DNA of 6,934 nucleotides from an uncultured Gemmatimonadaceae bacterium. GTDB taxonomy: Bacteria > Gemmatimonadota > Gemmatimonadetes > Gemmatimonadales > Gemmatimonadaceae. Location: positions 1 through 6,934 of the forward strand of contig CATPBN010000180.1 in assembly GCA_955652635.1 (NCBI GenBank), given 5' to 3'. Shown piece after piece: positions 1-6,624 of this stretch (within the stretch, counting starts at the first letter, position 1; each line of letters begins with the position of its first letter). Below the pieces are notes generated by a model, which saw only the letters and a list, made by a program, of their open reading frames with translations, was not told the DNA's origin and did not search any database. A program made the position numbers and the translations under genes.

Positions 1-398
1 CCGGTCTCGCGCATCGCTTCGGCGAATTCCGCACGGTGGGGCGCGATATCCTTCCAGAGCGCGGGAGAAATTCGAACGGTGGCATCGTCACTCTCGACGT
101 CGCCGTCCAGAGGAAGGAGGACGCGGCTTTCAACGAGTCGAGGTAGAATCGATGCGGCGAGGTAAGCCCGGACTTCGTCCTGGCCCAGCCTGCCCGCTTC
201 GCGTCCCGCGTCGAGACCTTTGGCACGGAGCGCGCGCAGATAGTCGTCGCGGTAGTTCGCGGCAATGTCCCTGACTCTTGCCGCGCCGTTCGGATCAGCC
301 GCTCTGATAAGTGCGTGCAATGCCAATCCGTCGAGACGATCGGTTTGCGACGAACCTTCGATAAGAGAACGGAAGCTCTCGGGGAGTTCGCGACTCAC
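1..398 (-). CDS. Unrecognised protein, N-terminal part (runs off left edge)
   Basis: This frame is open from a GTG at 398-396 to the window edge, giving 132 complete codons with no stop. The start is supported by a GTGA overlap with the lptA-like stop codon and by a Shine-Dalgarno-like GGGAG (406-410) seven bases upstream. The visible protein has no signal peptide and no membrane segment, so it looks cytoplasmic. It is rich in Arg, Ala, Leu, Asp and Glu and probably mostly helical, for example RVRDIAANYRDDYLRALRAK at about residues 41-60. I recognise no family. It sits where lptB often lies, yet no Walker A loop (GxxGxGKS) appears in these residues, where an ABC ATPase should show it, so it is not LptB. 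Its position suggests co-translation with the LPS genes; its function is unknown and the C-terminal part is outside the window. Confidence 0.8.
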   Translation of the reverse strand, partial: MSRELPESFRSLIEGSSQTDRLDGLALHALIRAADPNGAARVRDIAANYRDDYLRALRAKGLDAGREAGRLGQDEVRAYLAASILPRLVESRVLLPLDGDVESDDATVRISPALWKDIAPHRAEFAEAMRET

Positions 399-1789
399 TT
401 TTGCGCTCCCGGCGGCGGCTTCACCGGCGTAGCAGCTTTGGCTTTGTTCGTATTTGTGTTCGTTGTGTGTGACGTCGTCGGCGTCGTCGGCTTTGCAGGG
501 GCAGGCTGGGTCGCCGGCTCGATCATTACTCCCGTGGCCCGATCAATCACCGTGACCGTGGCCACTTTGCGATCCTCGAAATTGATCTCGATCACTCTGC
601 CTAGTACGTAATTGACTGTCGGTTCGTTCGACGGCCCCTTCGAGTTTTTCATCTGGTAGAACGATTTGGCGTTGCCGAGCGCGACGATTTGACGGACCCG
701 TGGCTTACTCGTAGTGTCGGTCGGAGGGATCGAATCGAACCGGGCGATGATCGTGTCGCCGCTCATCCAGTCTCTCTGCCTGGATACGACTCCCGAATCC
801 GGATTGCTTTCGGCGTAAGCCTTACGCAATGCCCGGACCTCGCGGACGCGCTGGTCGGGCATTATGGCGTCAATCGAGTCAGCGACTATCTCCCGATCGG
901 GAGAGACTGCGTGTGCCCGGGTCTTTCCCCAGGCTATCGATCTCTGCAAGCGATTATTGGAGACCCGCAAGTCGATGCTGTCGGCGACAAGCTCGAGATC
1001 CTGGCTCAGGGCGTGGCCGTTCGGTGTGGCGACGACGCGCTCGACCTGACGGTTTTTCGAGTACACATCGATGACGCCACCTGTCAGAGTGAAAGTGTGC
1101 GTCCCAATGCCCTTCACCGAAGGCCCCCGCATCAGCCTGGCGAAGTCCTTACCGCTGTCCAGAAAAGCGGAATCACCCGTCGCCAGGAGATCGGGACGAG
1201 TGATTTGAACGCCACCGGACGCGTAGACCAGGCTGTCTCCTTCCATAACGATCTGATTCGCGACAACGTGCGCGGTGTCAGGAGGTCTGCCCCTGCCGGT
1301 CGTGTCGCGTTGAACGATGGTGACGGTGGGACGTCCGTTCGCGATCATTCGCGCCAGCGGCCGTTGCGGCATGCTCCGATAGTAATCCGCGAGCGGCCCT
1401 CGCATCGTATTGCCGTTTGACATCACCGTCACTACGTCGCCCTCGGCGTGGAGGTGGTTGTCGGTCTGATAGTACGTCATCGTCCGGGACGTGACGGTCG
1501 CGCGCGGCTCCGTGTAGTGGACATTGCCGACGAGATACAGCCTTCCTTCGGCCTGGTAGTACTCGGCGCTGTCGGCGGTCAATGTGTTTCCCTGTCCAAT
1601 ACAGTGCGCCACGACGCCACGGCTCAGAAATGTGGTTCTCTTGCCGGTGGGGTCTTCCCTTATCGTCATCGCGGTGCCGGGTCTGTTTTGGAGATCGAGG
1701 TCACAACTTCGAGGAATGTTCTGAGCCTCGGCGGAGGCGACCAATACAAACGAGGCAACAACGCCGGAAATGAACTTCACCACGTTCAA
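395..1789 (-). CDS. lptA: LptA/OstA-like periplasmic LPS transport protein, long form
   Basis: Probable periplasmic LPS-bridge protein of the OstA/LptA fold, about 464 residues. Residues 1-22 form a Sec signal peptide with likely cleavage after AEA (20-22). The body shows the repeating beta pattern of OstA domains, with recurring units such as LTADSAEYY, LVADSIDLR and IVADSIDAI and short glycine turns between strands, consistent with several stacked OstA-like repeats. Residues 425-464 are a Thr/Pro/Ala/Lys/Asn-rich tail that is probably disordered. The only two cysteines, C29 and C63, could form a disulfide in the periplasm. E. coli LptA is about 185 residues, so this one is far longer and nearer to the OstA-like proteins of some other phyla; it lacks the C-terminal barrel of LptD. 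The start is a TTG in a TTGA overlap with the lptC stop, with no clear Shine-Dalgarno. GTG codons 3 or 4 are alternatives and would leave the signal peptide intact. The family call is good; the exact role (LptA versus another OstA protein) is inferred from position after lptC. Confidence 0.8.
   Translation of the reverse strand: MNVVKFISGVVASFVLVASAEAQNIPRSCDLDLQNRPGTAMTIREDPTGKRTTFLSRGVVAHCIGQGNTLTADSAEYYQAEGRLYLVGNVHYTEPRATVTSRTMTYYQTDNHLHAEGDVVTVMSNGNTMRGPLADYYRSMPQRPLARMIANGRPTVTIVQRDTTGRGRPPDTAHVVANQIVMEGDSLVYASGGVQITRPDLLATGDSAFLDSGKDFARLMRGPSVKGIGTHTFTLTGGVIDVYSKNRQVERVVATPNGHALSQDLELVADSIDLRVSNNRLQRSIAWGKTRAHAVSPDREIVADSIDAIMPDQRVREVRALRKAYAESNPDSGVVSRQRDWMSGDTIIARFDSIPPTDTTSKPRVRQIVALGNAKSFYQMKNSKGPSNEPTVNYVLGRVIEINFEDRKVATVTVIDRATGVMIEPATQPAPAKPTTPTTSHTTNTNTNKAKAATPVKPPPGAQK
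406..410 (-). promoter_or_regulatory. Ribosome binding site of the unrecognised gene
   Basis: GGGAG on the minus strand lies inside the last codons of the lptA-like gene, seven bases before the GTG at 398-396. It decides the start of the downstream gene, because no ATG is better placed and the GTG overlaps the preceding TGA. Confidence 0.6.
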
Positions 1790-2367
1790 CGCTTTGGGGA
1801 CGTTGGCGCGGTCGAGGAAGCAGGCGCCGTTTCAGTCGACACACCTCTGGCAAGGCCGCTGGCTCCCTTCAAAATCCGGATATTCTTCATGTCGGGATCC
1901 GAGCGAAAGCCGATTCCCTCCAATCGACGGTTCGGCTCAGTCATGACGAACGCGCTGTCGCTGGAAATTTCGTTTGTCTGCTGATTGTAGTTCAACTCGG
2001 GAGTCGTGAGGCGCCGGCCATCCTCGGTCACAACAACAACGTTTTTGCGGGCGACCATGTTATTCGTGCGGCTGTTGTACCTGCCCCGATTGGACGTGAG
2101 AACGGCGTTCTTCGCCCCCGTTGCGGTAAAGAAGGTAGTGTGAACATTCTCAAGCTCGATTCGAGTGTTGTCCTCGAAGAAGTAGGCAGTATCGGCCTGG
2201 AGCTGCGCGCGCTGCAAGCCTTTGTCCGTGAGATTGAATCTCGCGCCGTACATCACTTGATCGGCGGAATCGGCCAGCGGAGAATGGGCCTCGACGGGCG
2301 GTTGCTTTTTCGTGCTGCACGCAGCGGCTCCAAGGATGGCAAGCGCGCACACCAGCACGGCGCGCAT
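1786..2367 (-). CDS. lptC: LptC-like LPS export protein, probable lipoprotein
   Basis: Probable LptC, the membrane-anchored periplasmic protein that receives LPS from the inner-membrane LptBFG complex and passes it to LptA. It has 193 residues, the usual size. Residues 1-17 form a short hydrophobic leader ending in GAAAC, which reads as a lipobox with acylated C17. The -3 residue is Ala rather than the usual Leu, so this is moderate evidence. E. coli LptC instead keeps an uncleaved transmembrane helix. From about residue 35 to 170 the typical LptC beta pattern is visible: GARFNLTD, a Tyr-rich strand, RGRYNSRTNNMVARKNVVVV, LTTPELNYNQQTNEISSDSA, then LEGIGFRSDPDMKNIRI. The last 20 or so residues are a low-complexity Ser/Thr/Ala/Pro tail. 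The ATG overlaps the kdsD stop as TGATG and has GGAG seven bases upstream. The position between kdsD and the lptA-like gene matches the classical order and supports the call. Confidence 0.87.
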   Translation of the reverse strand: MRAVLVCALAILGAAACSTKKQPPVEAHSPLADSADQVMYGARFNLTDKGLQRAQLQADTAYFFEDNTRIELENVHTTFFTATGAKNAVLTSNRGRYNSRTNNMVARKNVVVVTEDGRRLTTPELNYNQQTNEISSDSAFVMTEPNRRLEGIGFRSDPDMKNIRILKGASGLARGVSTETAPASSTAPTSPKR

Positions 2368-2390
2368 CAGACAACTCCGGCGCGCATCAG
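2358..2390 (-). repeat. 13-base direct repeat spanning kdsD stop / lptC start
   Basis: On the minus strand, CTGATGCGCGCCG occurs twice without mismatch, at 2390-2378 and 2370-2358, separated by seven bases (period 20). The first copy encodes Leu-Met-Arg-Ala near the kdsD C-terminus. The second holds the kdsD TGA and the lptC ATG and encodes Met-Arg-Ala at the start of LptC. The lptC Shine-Dalgarno begins at the last base of the first copy and extends into the spacer. Confidence 0.9.
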
Positions 2391-3332
2391 GTCGTGCAGA
2401 TGGATCACCCCGACGATCTTCTTGTTGGCCCCGAGCACGGGCATCGAGATGATGCCGTGCGTCTCCATCCGATAGACCACCGCGCTTCCCAACTCGTCCG
2501 AGTCGGCGACTTTCGGGTTGCGGTTCATCACCTTCGTCACCGAGATTGGGAAGACGTTGTCCTCGTGTTCCATCAGGCGCGAGAGATCGCCTGTCGTGAT
2601 CACGCCGGACACCGACCCATCCTTTCCCGCGACGATTGCGATCCCCCGCCGTTCCGCGAGCTGGACGACTGCTTCCCGCATCGTGGCTGACTCGGGGAGA
2701 ATCGGAAGGTTGTCCGTAACCATGACGTCCGCCACTCTCGTCAGCAGACGTTTTCCGATCGAACCGCCTGGATGCAGCCGCGCAAAGTCATCAGCATCGA
2801 ATCCTTTTTCCTCGAGGAGCGCGATCGCGAGCGCATCGCCAAGGGCCAGAGCCACTGTGGTGCTCGTGGTAGGCGCGAGATCGTGCGGACACGCTTCTTC
2901 CTTAACCCACCCGTCCAAAGCCACGTCGCTATGGCGCGCCAGCGTCGATTTCGCATTGCCTGTCAGCGCAATCGTACATACACCGAGCCGCTTCAATTGG
3001 TCGAGCAGCCCAAGTACTTCGGCTGACTCTCCGCTCTTGGAAATCAGTATCGCGATGTCCGACTTGCCGACGATGCCGAGATCGCCGTGAACGCTGTCCG
3101 CTGGGTGTAAGAAGGTTGCCGGTGTCCCGGTAGATGTAAGCGTGGCCGCGATCTTTCGGCCGACCAGTCCAGATTTTCCGACTCCTGACACGATGACTCG
3201 CCCCTCCGACCGAGCGATGGTCTCGACCGCGCGCGCGAATTCGTCGCCGATGCGGCGCTCCGCTTCGCCAAGCGCTTCGGTCTCCATCCGGACCACCCGA
3301 CGTCCGCGCTCGACTATGTCTTTGTGCGTCAT
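2367..3332 (-). CDS. kdsD: Arabinose-5-phosphate isomerase (KpsF/GutQ family)
   Basis: Cytoplasmic aldose-ketose isomerase that converts D-ribulose-5-phosphate to D-arabinose-5-phosphate, the first committed step of Kdo synthesis. The protein is 321 residues from the ATG at 3332-3330, close to the 328 of E. coli KdsD. A SIS sugar-isomerase domain covers about residues 30-170, with VIVSGVGKSGLVGRKIA, HPADSVHGDLG and the ISKSGESAE phosphosugar loop. A CBS-domain pair covers about 200-318. The four residues tied to catalysis in E. coli KdsD (K59, E111, E152, H193) are present as K53, E105, E146 and H187, all with the same offset of six. The frame stays open upstream to 3590, but that part lies inside kdsA and looks like read-through of another gene's frame. 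The chosen ATG forms an ATGA overlap with the kdsA stop and gives the family-standard N-terminus. No strong Shine-Dalgarno precedes it, so translation is probably coupled to kdsA. The CBS pair may bind a nucleotide or sugar ligand; that is family knowledge, not shown here. Confidence 0.96.
   Translation of the reverse strand: MTHKDIVERGRRVVRMETEALGEAERRIGDEFARAVETIARSEGRVIVSGVGKSGLVGRKIAATLTSTGTPATFLHPADSVHGDLGIVGKSDIAILISKSGESAEVLGLLDQLKRLGVCTIALTGNAKSTLARHSDVALDGWVKEEACPHDLAPTTSTTVALALGDALAIALLEEKGFDADDFARLHPGGSIGKRLLTRVADVMVTDNLPILPESATMREAVVQLAERRGIAIVAGKDGSVSGVITTGDLSRLMEHEDNVFPISVTKVMNRNPKVADSDELGSAVVYRMETHGIISMPVLGANKKIVGVIHLHDLMRAGVV
2375..2378 (-). promoter_or_regulatory. Ribosome binding site of lptC
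   Basis: GGAG on the minus strand sits seven bases before the lptC ATG (2367-2365), within the last codons of kdsD. It supports this start and shows that lptC can load ribosomes itself besides being coupled through the TGATG overlap. Confidence 0.6.
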
Positions 3333-4147
3333 CGGTTGATACGTGCCCAGATGTCGATTGCGCGATCCATCAGCGATCCCATCTCGGACAACGGAATCAT
3401 GTTTGGACCATCGCTCGGCGCGCAGTCGGGGTCGGGATGCGTTTCGAGAAAAAGGCCTTGCGCGCCAGCAGCGATCGCGGAGAGCGCAAGAACGGGTACG
3501 AACTCGCGTGCCCCGCCACTCGCGCCCTCTGGTCCCTGCCCCGGCTTTTGAACGCTGTGAGTGGCGTCGAAGATCACCGGCGTCCCGCACGCATCGCGAA
3601 GTCGCGTAAACGAGCGCATGTCGACGACGAGATCACCGTAACCGAAAAACGTTCCCCGCTCCGTTACCGCGATATCGCGCGAGCGGCCGTTCGCATTCTC
3701 GGGCCCGCGAATTTTCTGGACTGCGCCGCGCATTCCCTCTGGTTGGAGCCACTGGCCCTTCTTCACGTTGACGGGTTTCCCAGTTGCACCCGCTGCCTCG
3801 AGAAGATCGGTCTGGCGGCAAAGAAACGCGGGGATCTGCAACACATCTACGACAGCTGCCGCGGCCGCGCACTGATCGGGCGCATGCACGTCCGTAAGGA
3901 CTGGGAGACCCGTGACCGTTCGCACCCGCTCGAGTGCCGCCAAACCCGCGTCCAGGCCGGGACCTCGCGCTGCATTCCGATTGGATCGGTTCGCCTTGTC
4001 GAAACTCGCCTTGTAGATGATTCCGCCGGGGACCCTCTCGGCGATCTTTGCCAGCGCCTCGCCGACCCTCAGGTTGAGCTCGTCGCTCTCCAGAACGCAG
4101 GGACCGGCGATGAGGAACAGCTTGTCCGCGGGAAAGAATTCCGCCAC
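3329..4147 (-). CDS. kdsA: 3-deoxy-D-manno-octulosonate-8-phosphate synthase, metal-dependent type
   Basis: Cytoplasmic enzyme that condenses phosphoenolpyruvate with arabinose-5-phosphate to give Kdo-8-phosphate. It is a single TIM-barrel domain of 272 residues, near the family's usual 265-285. Landmarks are LIAGPCVLES (12-21), YKASFDKANRSN (45-56), TDVHAPDQ (85-92), IPAFLCRQTDLLEAAG (105-120), KKGQWLQPE (129-137), FDATHSVQ (193-200) and LETHPDPDCAPSDGPN (234-249). C17, H197, E235 and D246 match the four metal ligands of Aquifex aeolicus KdsA (C11, H185, E222, D233), with the same spacing of 11 between Glu and Asp. In the metal-free E. coli type the cysteine is Asn, so this is predicted to need a divalent metal. 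The start is GTG one base after the pyrG TAG, with only a weak GGCGGA upstream, so coupling to pyrG is likely. The stop overlaps the kdsD ATG (ATGA). Confidence 0.98.
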   Translation of the reverse strand: MAEFFPADKLFLIAGPCVLESDELNLRVGEALAKIAERVPGGIIYKASFDKANRSNRNAARGPGLDAGLAALERVRTVTGLPVLTDVHAPDQCAAAAAVVDVLQIPAFLCRQTDLLEAAGATGKPVNVKKGQWLQPEGMRGAVQKIRGPENANGRSRDIAVTERGTFFGYGDLVVDMRSFTRLRDACGTPVIFDATHSVQKPGQGPEGASGGAREFVPVLALSAIAAGAQGLFLETHPDPDCAPSDGPNMIPLSEMGSLMDRAIDIWARINR

Positions 4148-4148
4148 G

Positions 4149-5816
4149 CTATTCCGCCGTCTCTACTGATGCCCGCTTGCGGCTACCTCGTGCCGGCGAC
4201 TTCGCCTGCACTGCCGCGGCGATGAAGCTTGCAAAGAGAGGATGCGGACGAGTCGGCCGCGATTGAAGCTCCGGATGGAACTGGCATCCGATGAACCATG
4301 GATGGGTTTGCAGCTCTACGATCTCGACCAGAGATCCATCGGGCGACAACCCGCTCAGAGTCAGGCCGTGCTCAACGAATTGGTCGCGGTACTTGTTGTT
4401 GACCTCGTAGCGGTGGCGGTGCCGCTCGCTCACCTGAGGTGTGGCATATATCGCCGCTGCCTGGGTTCCGACACCCAGGCGGCAGGGATAAGCTCCAAGG
4501 CGCATCGTGCCGCCCATGTCCGTGATGTGCTGCTGGCCTTCCATCAGCGAGATGACGGCGTCGTTGCACTCCGGGGCGAACTCGCTCGAATGACTGTCGG
4601 AGAGGCCCATGACGTTGCGAGCGAACTCGATGATCGCGGTCTGCATGCCGAGGCAGATGCCGAAGAACGGCAACCCGGACTCGCGCGCGTAGCGGATCGC
4701 CTCGAGCATTCCCTCCACTCCGCGCACTCCGAAACCACCCGGTACGAGTACCCCGTGAAAATCGGCGAGGAGCTCGCGGGTTTTCTCCTTGGTTGTGAAC
4801 AGATCGCTGGCGAGCCACGATACCTCGACACCGACGTCGTTGGCGATCCCACCGTGAATCAGCGCTTCCTGGACGCTCTTGTAGCTGTCGACCAGCCCAG
4901 TGTATTTGCCGATGACGGCGATCTTCACCTTGCCGTGAGGATGGAGAATCCGCTCTACCATGCTGCGCCACTTCGAGAGGTCCGGGGCGCGCCGGCCGAG
5001 CAAGCCGAGCTTGTGCATCACACGTTCGTCGAGCCCCTGCTCGTGGAAGAGCAAAGGGATCTGGTAGATCGAGGGGACGTCCCTGCTTTCGATTACAGCG
5101 CCGAATTCGACGTTACAAAAGAGCGCGATCTTCCGTTTCACTTCTTCGGAGAGCGCGCGCTCGGTTCTGCAGATGAGGATGTCGGGCTGAATTCCGATTT
5201 CCATCAGCTCGCGCACCGAGTGCTGCGTCGGTTTGGTCTTCACTTCGCCGGCGGCAGCGATGAACGGAACGAGCGTAAGATGGATGAAGATCGCGTTCTC
5301 GCGACCGATTTCGTGCCTGAATTGACGTATCGCCTCGAGGAATGGCAGCGACTCGATATCGCCGACGGTGCCTCCGATTTCCACGATCACGACGTCGCTT
5401 TCCGGGGCGAGCCGCTTCATCGCGCCCTTGATCTCGTCGGTGACGTGCGGAATCACCTGGACGGTAGAGCCGAGGTACTCTCCGCGACGCTCCTTGGTGA
5501 TGACACTCAGGTAGATGCGTCCGGTCGTGATGTTGTTGGCCTGGGCCAGCGAGCGGTCGATGAATCGCTCGTAGTGTCCGAGGTCGAGGTCCGTCTCGGC
5601 ACCGTCGTCCGTCACGAATACCTCTCCGTGCTGGAATGGCGACATCGTCCCTGGATCGACGTTGAGGTAAGGATCGAACTTCATGATCGTCACGCGCATG
5701 CCGCGCTCGACCAGAAGTCGTCCGAGAGAGGCGGCCGCTATTCCCTTTCCGAGCGAAGAAACGACTCCGCCCGTCACGAAGATGTAGCGCGTCTGTTGGT
5801 TGGAACTACCTGACAT
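4149..5816 (-). CDS. pyrG: CTP synthase, glutamine-hydrolysing
   Basis: Cytoplasmic enzyme of pyrimidine synthesis: UTP, ATP and glutamine give CTP, ADP, phosphate and glutamate. The protein is 555 residues, against 545 in E. coli. The N-terminal synthetase domain (about 1-275) has TGGVVSSLGKG (15-25), KFDPYLNVDPGTMSPFQHGE (46-65), DDGAETDLDLGHYERF (70-85) and VEIGGTVGDIES (145-156). The C-terminal class I glutamine amidotransferase domain (about 295-535) has PGGFGVRG (359-366), the nucleophile elbow GICLGMQ with C388, and FHPE with H514 and E516, so the Cys-His-Glu triad is complete. The last 16 or so residues form a basic tail after the conserved fold. The ATG at 5816-5814 lies inside the kdsB 3' end (11-base overlap), with purine-rich GGGTGGGGTGA just upstream as a plausible ribosome site. 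Its place between kdsB and kdsA makes sense, since CTP is the co-substrate of KdsB; CTP is also needed for RNA and phospholipids. Confidence 0.99.
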   Translation of the reverse strand: MSGSSNQQTRYIFVTGGVVSSLGKGIAAASLGRLLVERGMRVTIMKFDPYLNVDPGTMSPFQHGEVFVTDDGAETDLDLGHYERFIDRSLAQANNITTGRIYLSVITKERRGEYLGSTVQVIPHVTDEIKGAMKRLAPESDVVIVEIGGTVGDIESLPFLEAIRQFRHEIGRENAIFIHLTLVPFIAAAGEVKTKPTQHSVRELMEIGIQPDILICRTERALSEEVKRKIALFCNVEFGAVIESRDVPSIYQIPLLFHEQGLDERVMHKLGLLGRRAPDLSKWRSMVERILHPHGKVKIAVIGKYTGLVDSYKSVQEALIHGGIANDVGVEVSWLASDLFTTKEKTRELLADFHGVLVPGGFGVRGVEGMLEAIRYARESGLPFFGICLGMQTAIIEFARNVMGLSDSHSSEFAPECNDAVISLMEGQQHITDMGGTMRLGAYPCRLGVGTQAAAIYATPQVSERHRHRYEVNNKYRDQFVEHGLTLSGLSPDGSLVEIVELQTHPWFIGCQFHPELQSRPTRPHPLFASFIAAAVQAKSPARGSRKRASVETAE

Positions 5817-6579
5817 TTGTCACCCCACCCTTCATAAAGGCGTCCCAGTGCGCGTTGGCGCGCTCCAGGTCTTCTTCCGTATCAATTCCACTTGCTGGTG
5901 CTTCATTCGTGACCGCGACTCCGATTGGCAATCCGGCGGCCAGCGGACGCAGCTGCTCGAGGCGCTCAATCTCCTCGAGTGGATGAGGTGGAAGCGACAC
6001 CCACCTCATGAGCGCATCCCGCGAGTATGCATACACTCCAATATGCTGCAATGTACGCTCGGCGAGCCGTCCAGCATCGGCAGGGTCGCGCAGAAACGGA
6101 ATCGGGGCGCGAGAGAAGTACATGGCGCGCCCGTCGTCGGCTACTACGACTTTGACGAGGCTCGGGGTGTCGAGGATCTCCGAGCTTGCGTGCGACGCGG
6201 CGGTGCCCAGCGGAAAACGGCCCCCGGCAACGAGCTGGGCCGCGCCACGCACGGCCCCTTTTCCGATGAACGGCTCATCTCCCTGAACGTTCACAATCGT
6301 GTCGTAACCTCTAAAGCGCTTCTGTGAGGCGACCTCAGCCACCCGTTCCGTGCCTGAGGTGTGGTCCGGGCTGGTCATGACACAATCCGCGCCGGCCGCG
6401 CGAGCTGTGCCTGCGACCGCTTCGTCGTCGGTTGCGACGACGACGGCGTCAGCGACATCCATTTCTGAGATTCTTTGCCATACCCGGACGATGAGGGGGA
6501 GTCCGGAGAGGAGACGGAGCGGCTTGCGGGGGAGGCGCATAGCGCCGAGGCGCGCCGGAATGACCACTAGCGTCCCCAT
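5806..6579 (-). CDS. kdsB: CMP-Kdo synthetase (3-deoxy-manno-octulosonate cytidylyltransferase)
   Basis: Cytoplasmic nucleotidyltransferase that activates Kdo with CTP to give CMP-Kdo and pyrophosphate, the donor for lipid A glycosylation. From the ATG at 6579-6577 the protein is 257 residues (E. coli 248). Family signatures in order are VIPARLGAMRLPRKPL (6-21), the nucleotide-binding loop; VVVATDDEAV (46-55); SPDHTSGTERVAEVA (70-84); NVQGDEPFI (97-105); AMYFSRAPIPF (152-162); HIGVYAYSRDAL (179-190); LEEIERLEQLR (201-211); and GIDTEEDLERA (231-241). D101 and D233 match the two metal-binding Asp residues described for KdsB. The frame also has a GTG at 6603-6601 that would add eight residues (MSRKNGRV), but the ATG begins right at the conserved first strand, so I prefer it. 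A promoter lies just upstream, making this the likely first gene of the operon. It is followed by pyrG with an 11-base overlap. Confidence 0.97.
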   Translation of the reverse strand: MGTLVVIPARLGAMRLPRKPLRLLSGLPLIVRVWQRISEMDVADAVVVATDDEAVAGTARAAGADCVMTSPDHTSGTERVAEVASQKRFRGYDTIVNVQGDEPFIGKGAVRGAAQLVAGGRFPLGTAASHASSEILDTPSLVKVVVADDGRAMYFSRAPIPFLRDPADAGRLAERTLQHIGVYAYSRDALMRWVSLPPHPLEEIERLEQLRPLAAGLPIGVAVTNEAPASGIDTEEDLERANAHWDAFMKGGVTNVR

Positions 6580-6624
6580 TACCCGCCCATTTTTACGCGA
6601 CACAAGGCAAAAGTCACGCTCAGT

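Noticed and set aside
470..500. Tandem-like CGTCGTCGG units in the lptA-like gene tail
   Set aside because: They encode the Thr/Pro-rich low-complexity tail and reflect biased amino-acid content, with no array or mobile-element structure.
3333..3590. Upstream extension of kdsD by 86 codons
   Set aside because: This part lies wholly inside kdsA, is Arg-rich and unlike any KpsF/GutQ N-terminus. The ATG at 3332 fits the family length and overlaps the kdsA stop as ATGA.
3437..4225. Plus-strand open frame of 262 codons opposite kdsA
   Set aside because: It overlaps a clear kdsA on the other strand and its product has no family features and an Arg-rich composition typical of antisense frames.
4242..5813. 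Long plus-strand open frame opposite pyrG (523 codons)
   Set aside because: It mirrors the codon pattern of pyrG, shows no recognisable domain, and pyrG is certain on the other strand. Long antisense frames are common in GC-rich genes.
6579..6590. Three-codon upstream frame ATG-GGC-GGG-TAA ending in a TAATG overlap with the kdsB start
   Set aside because: It could couple translation into kdsB, but it is too short to judge, has no Shine-Dalgarno, and such a match is easily due to chance.
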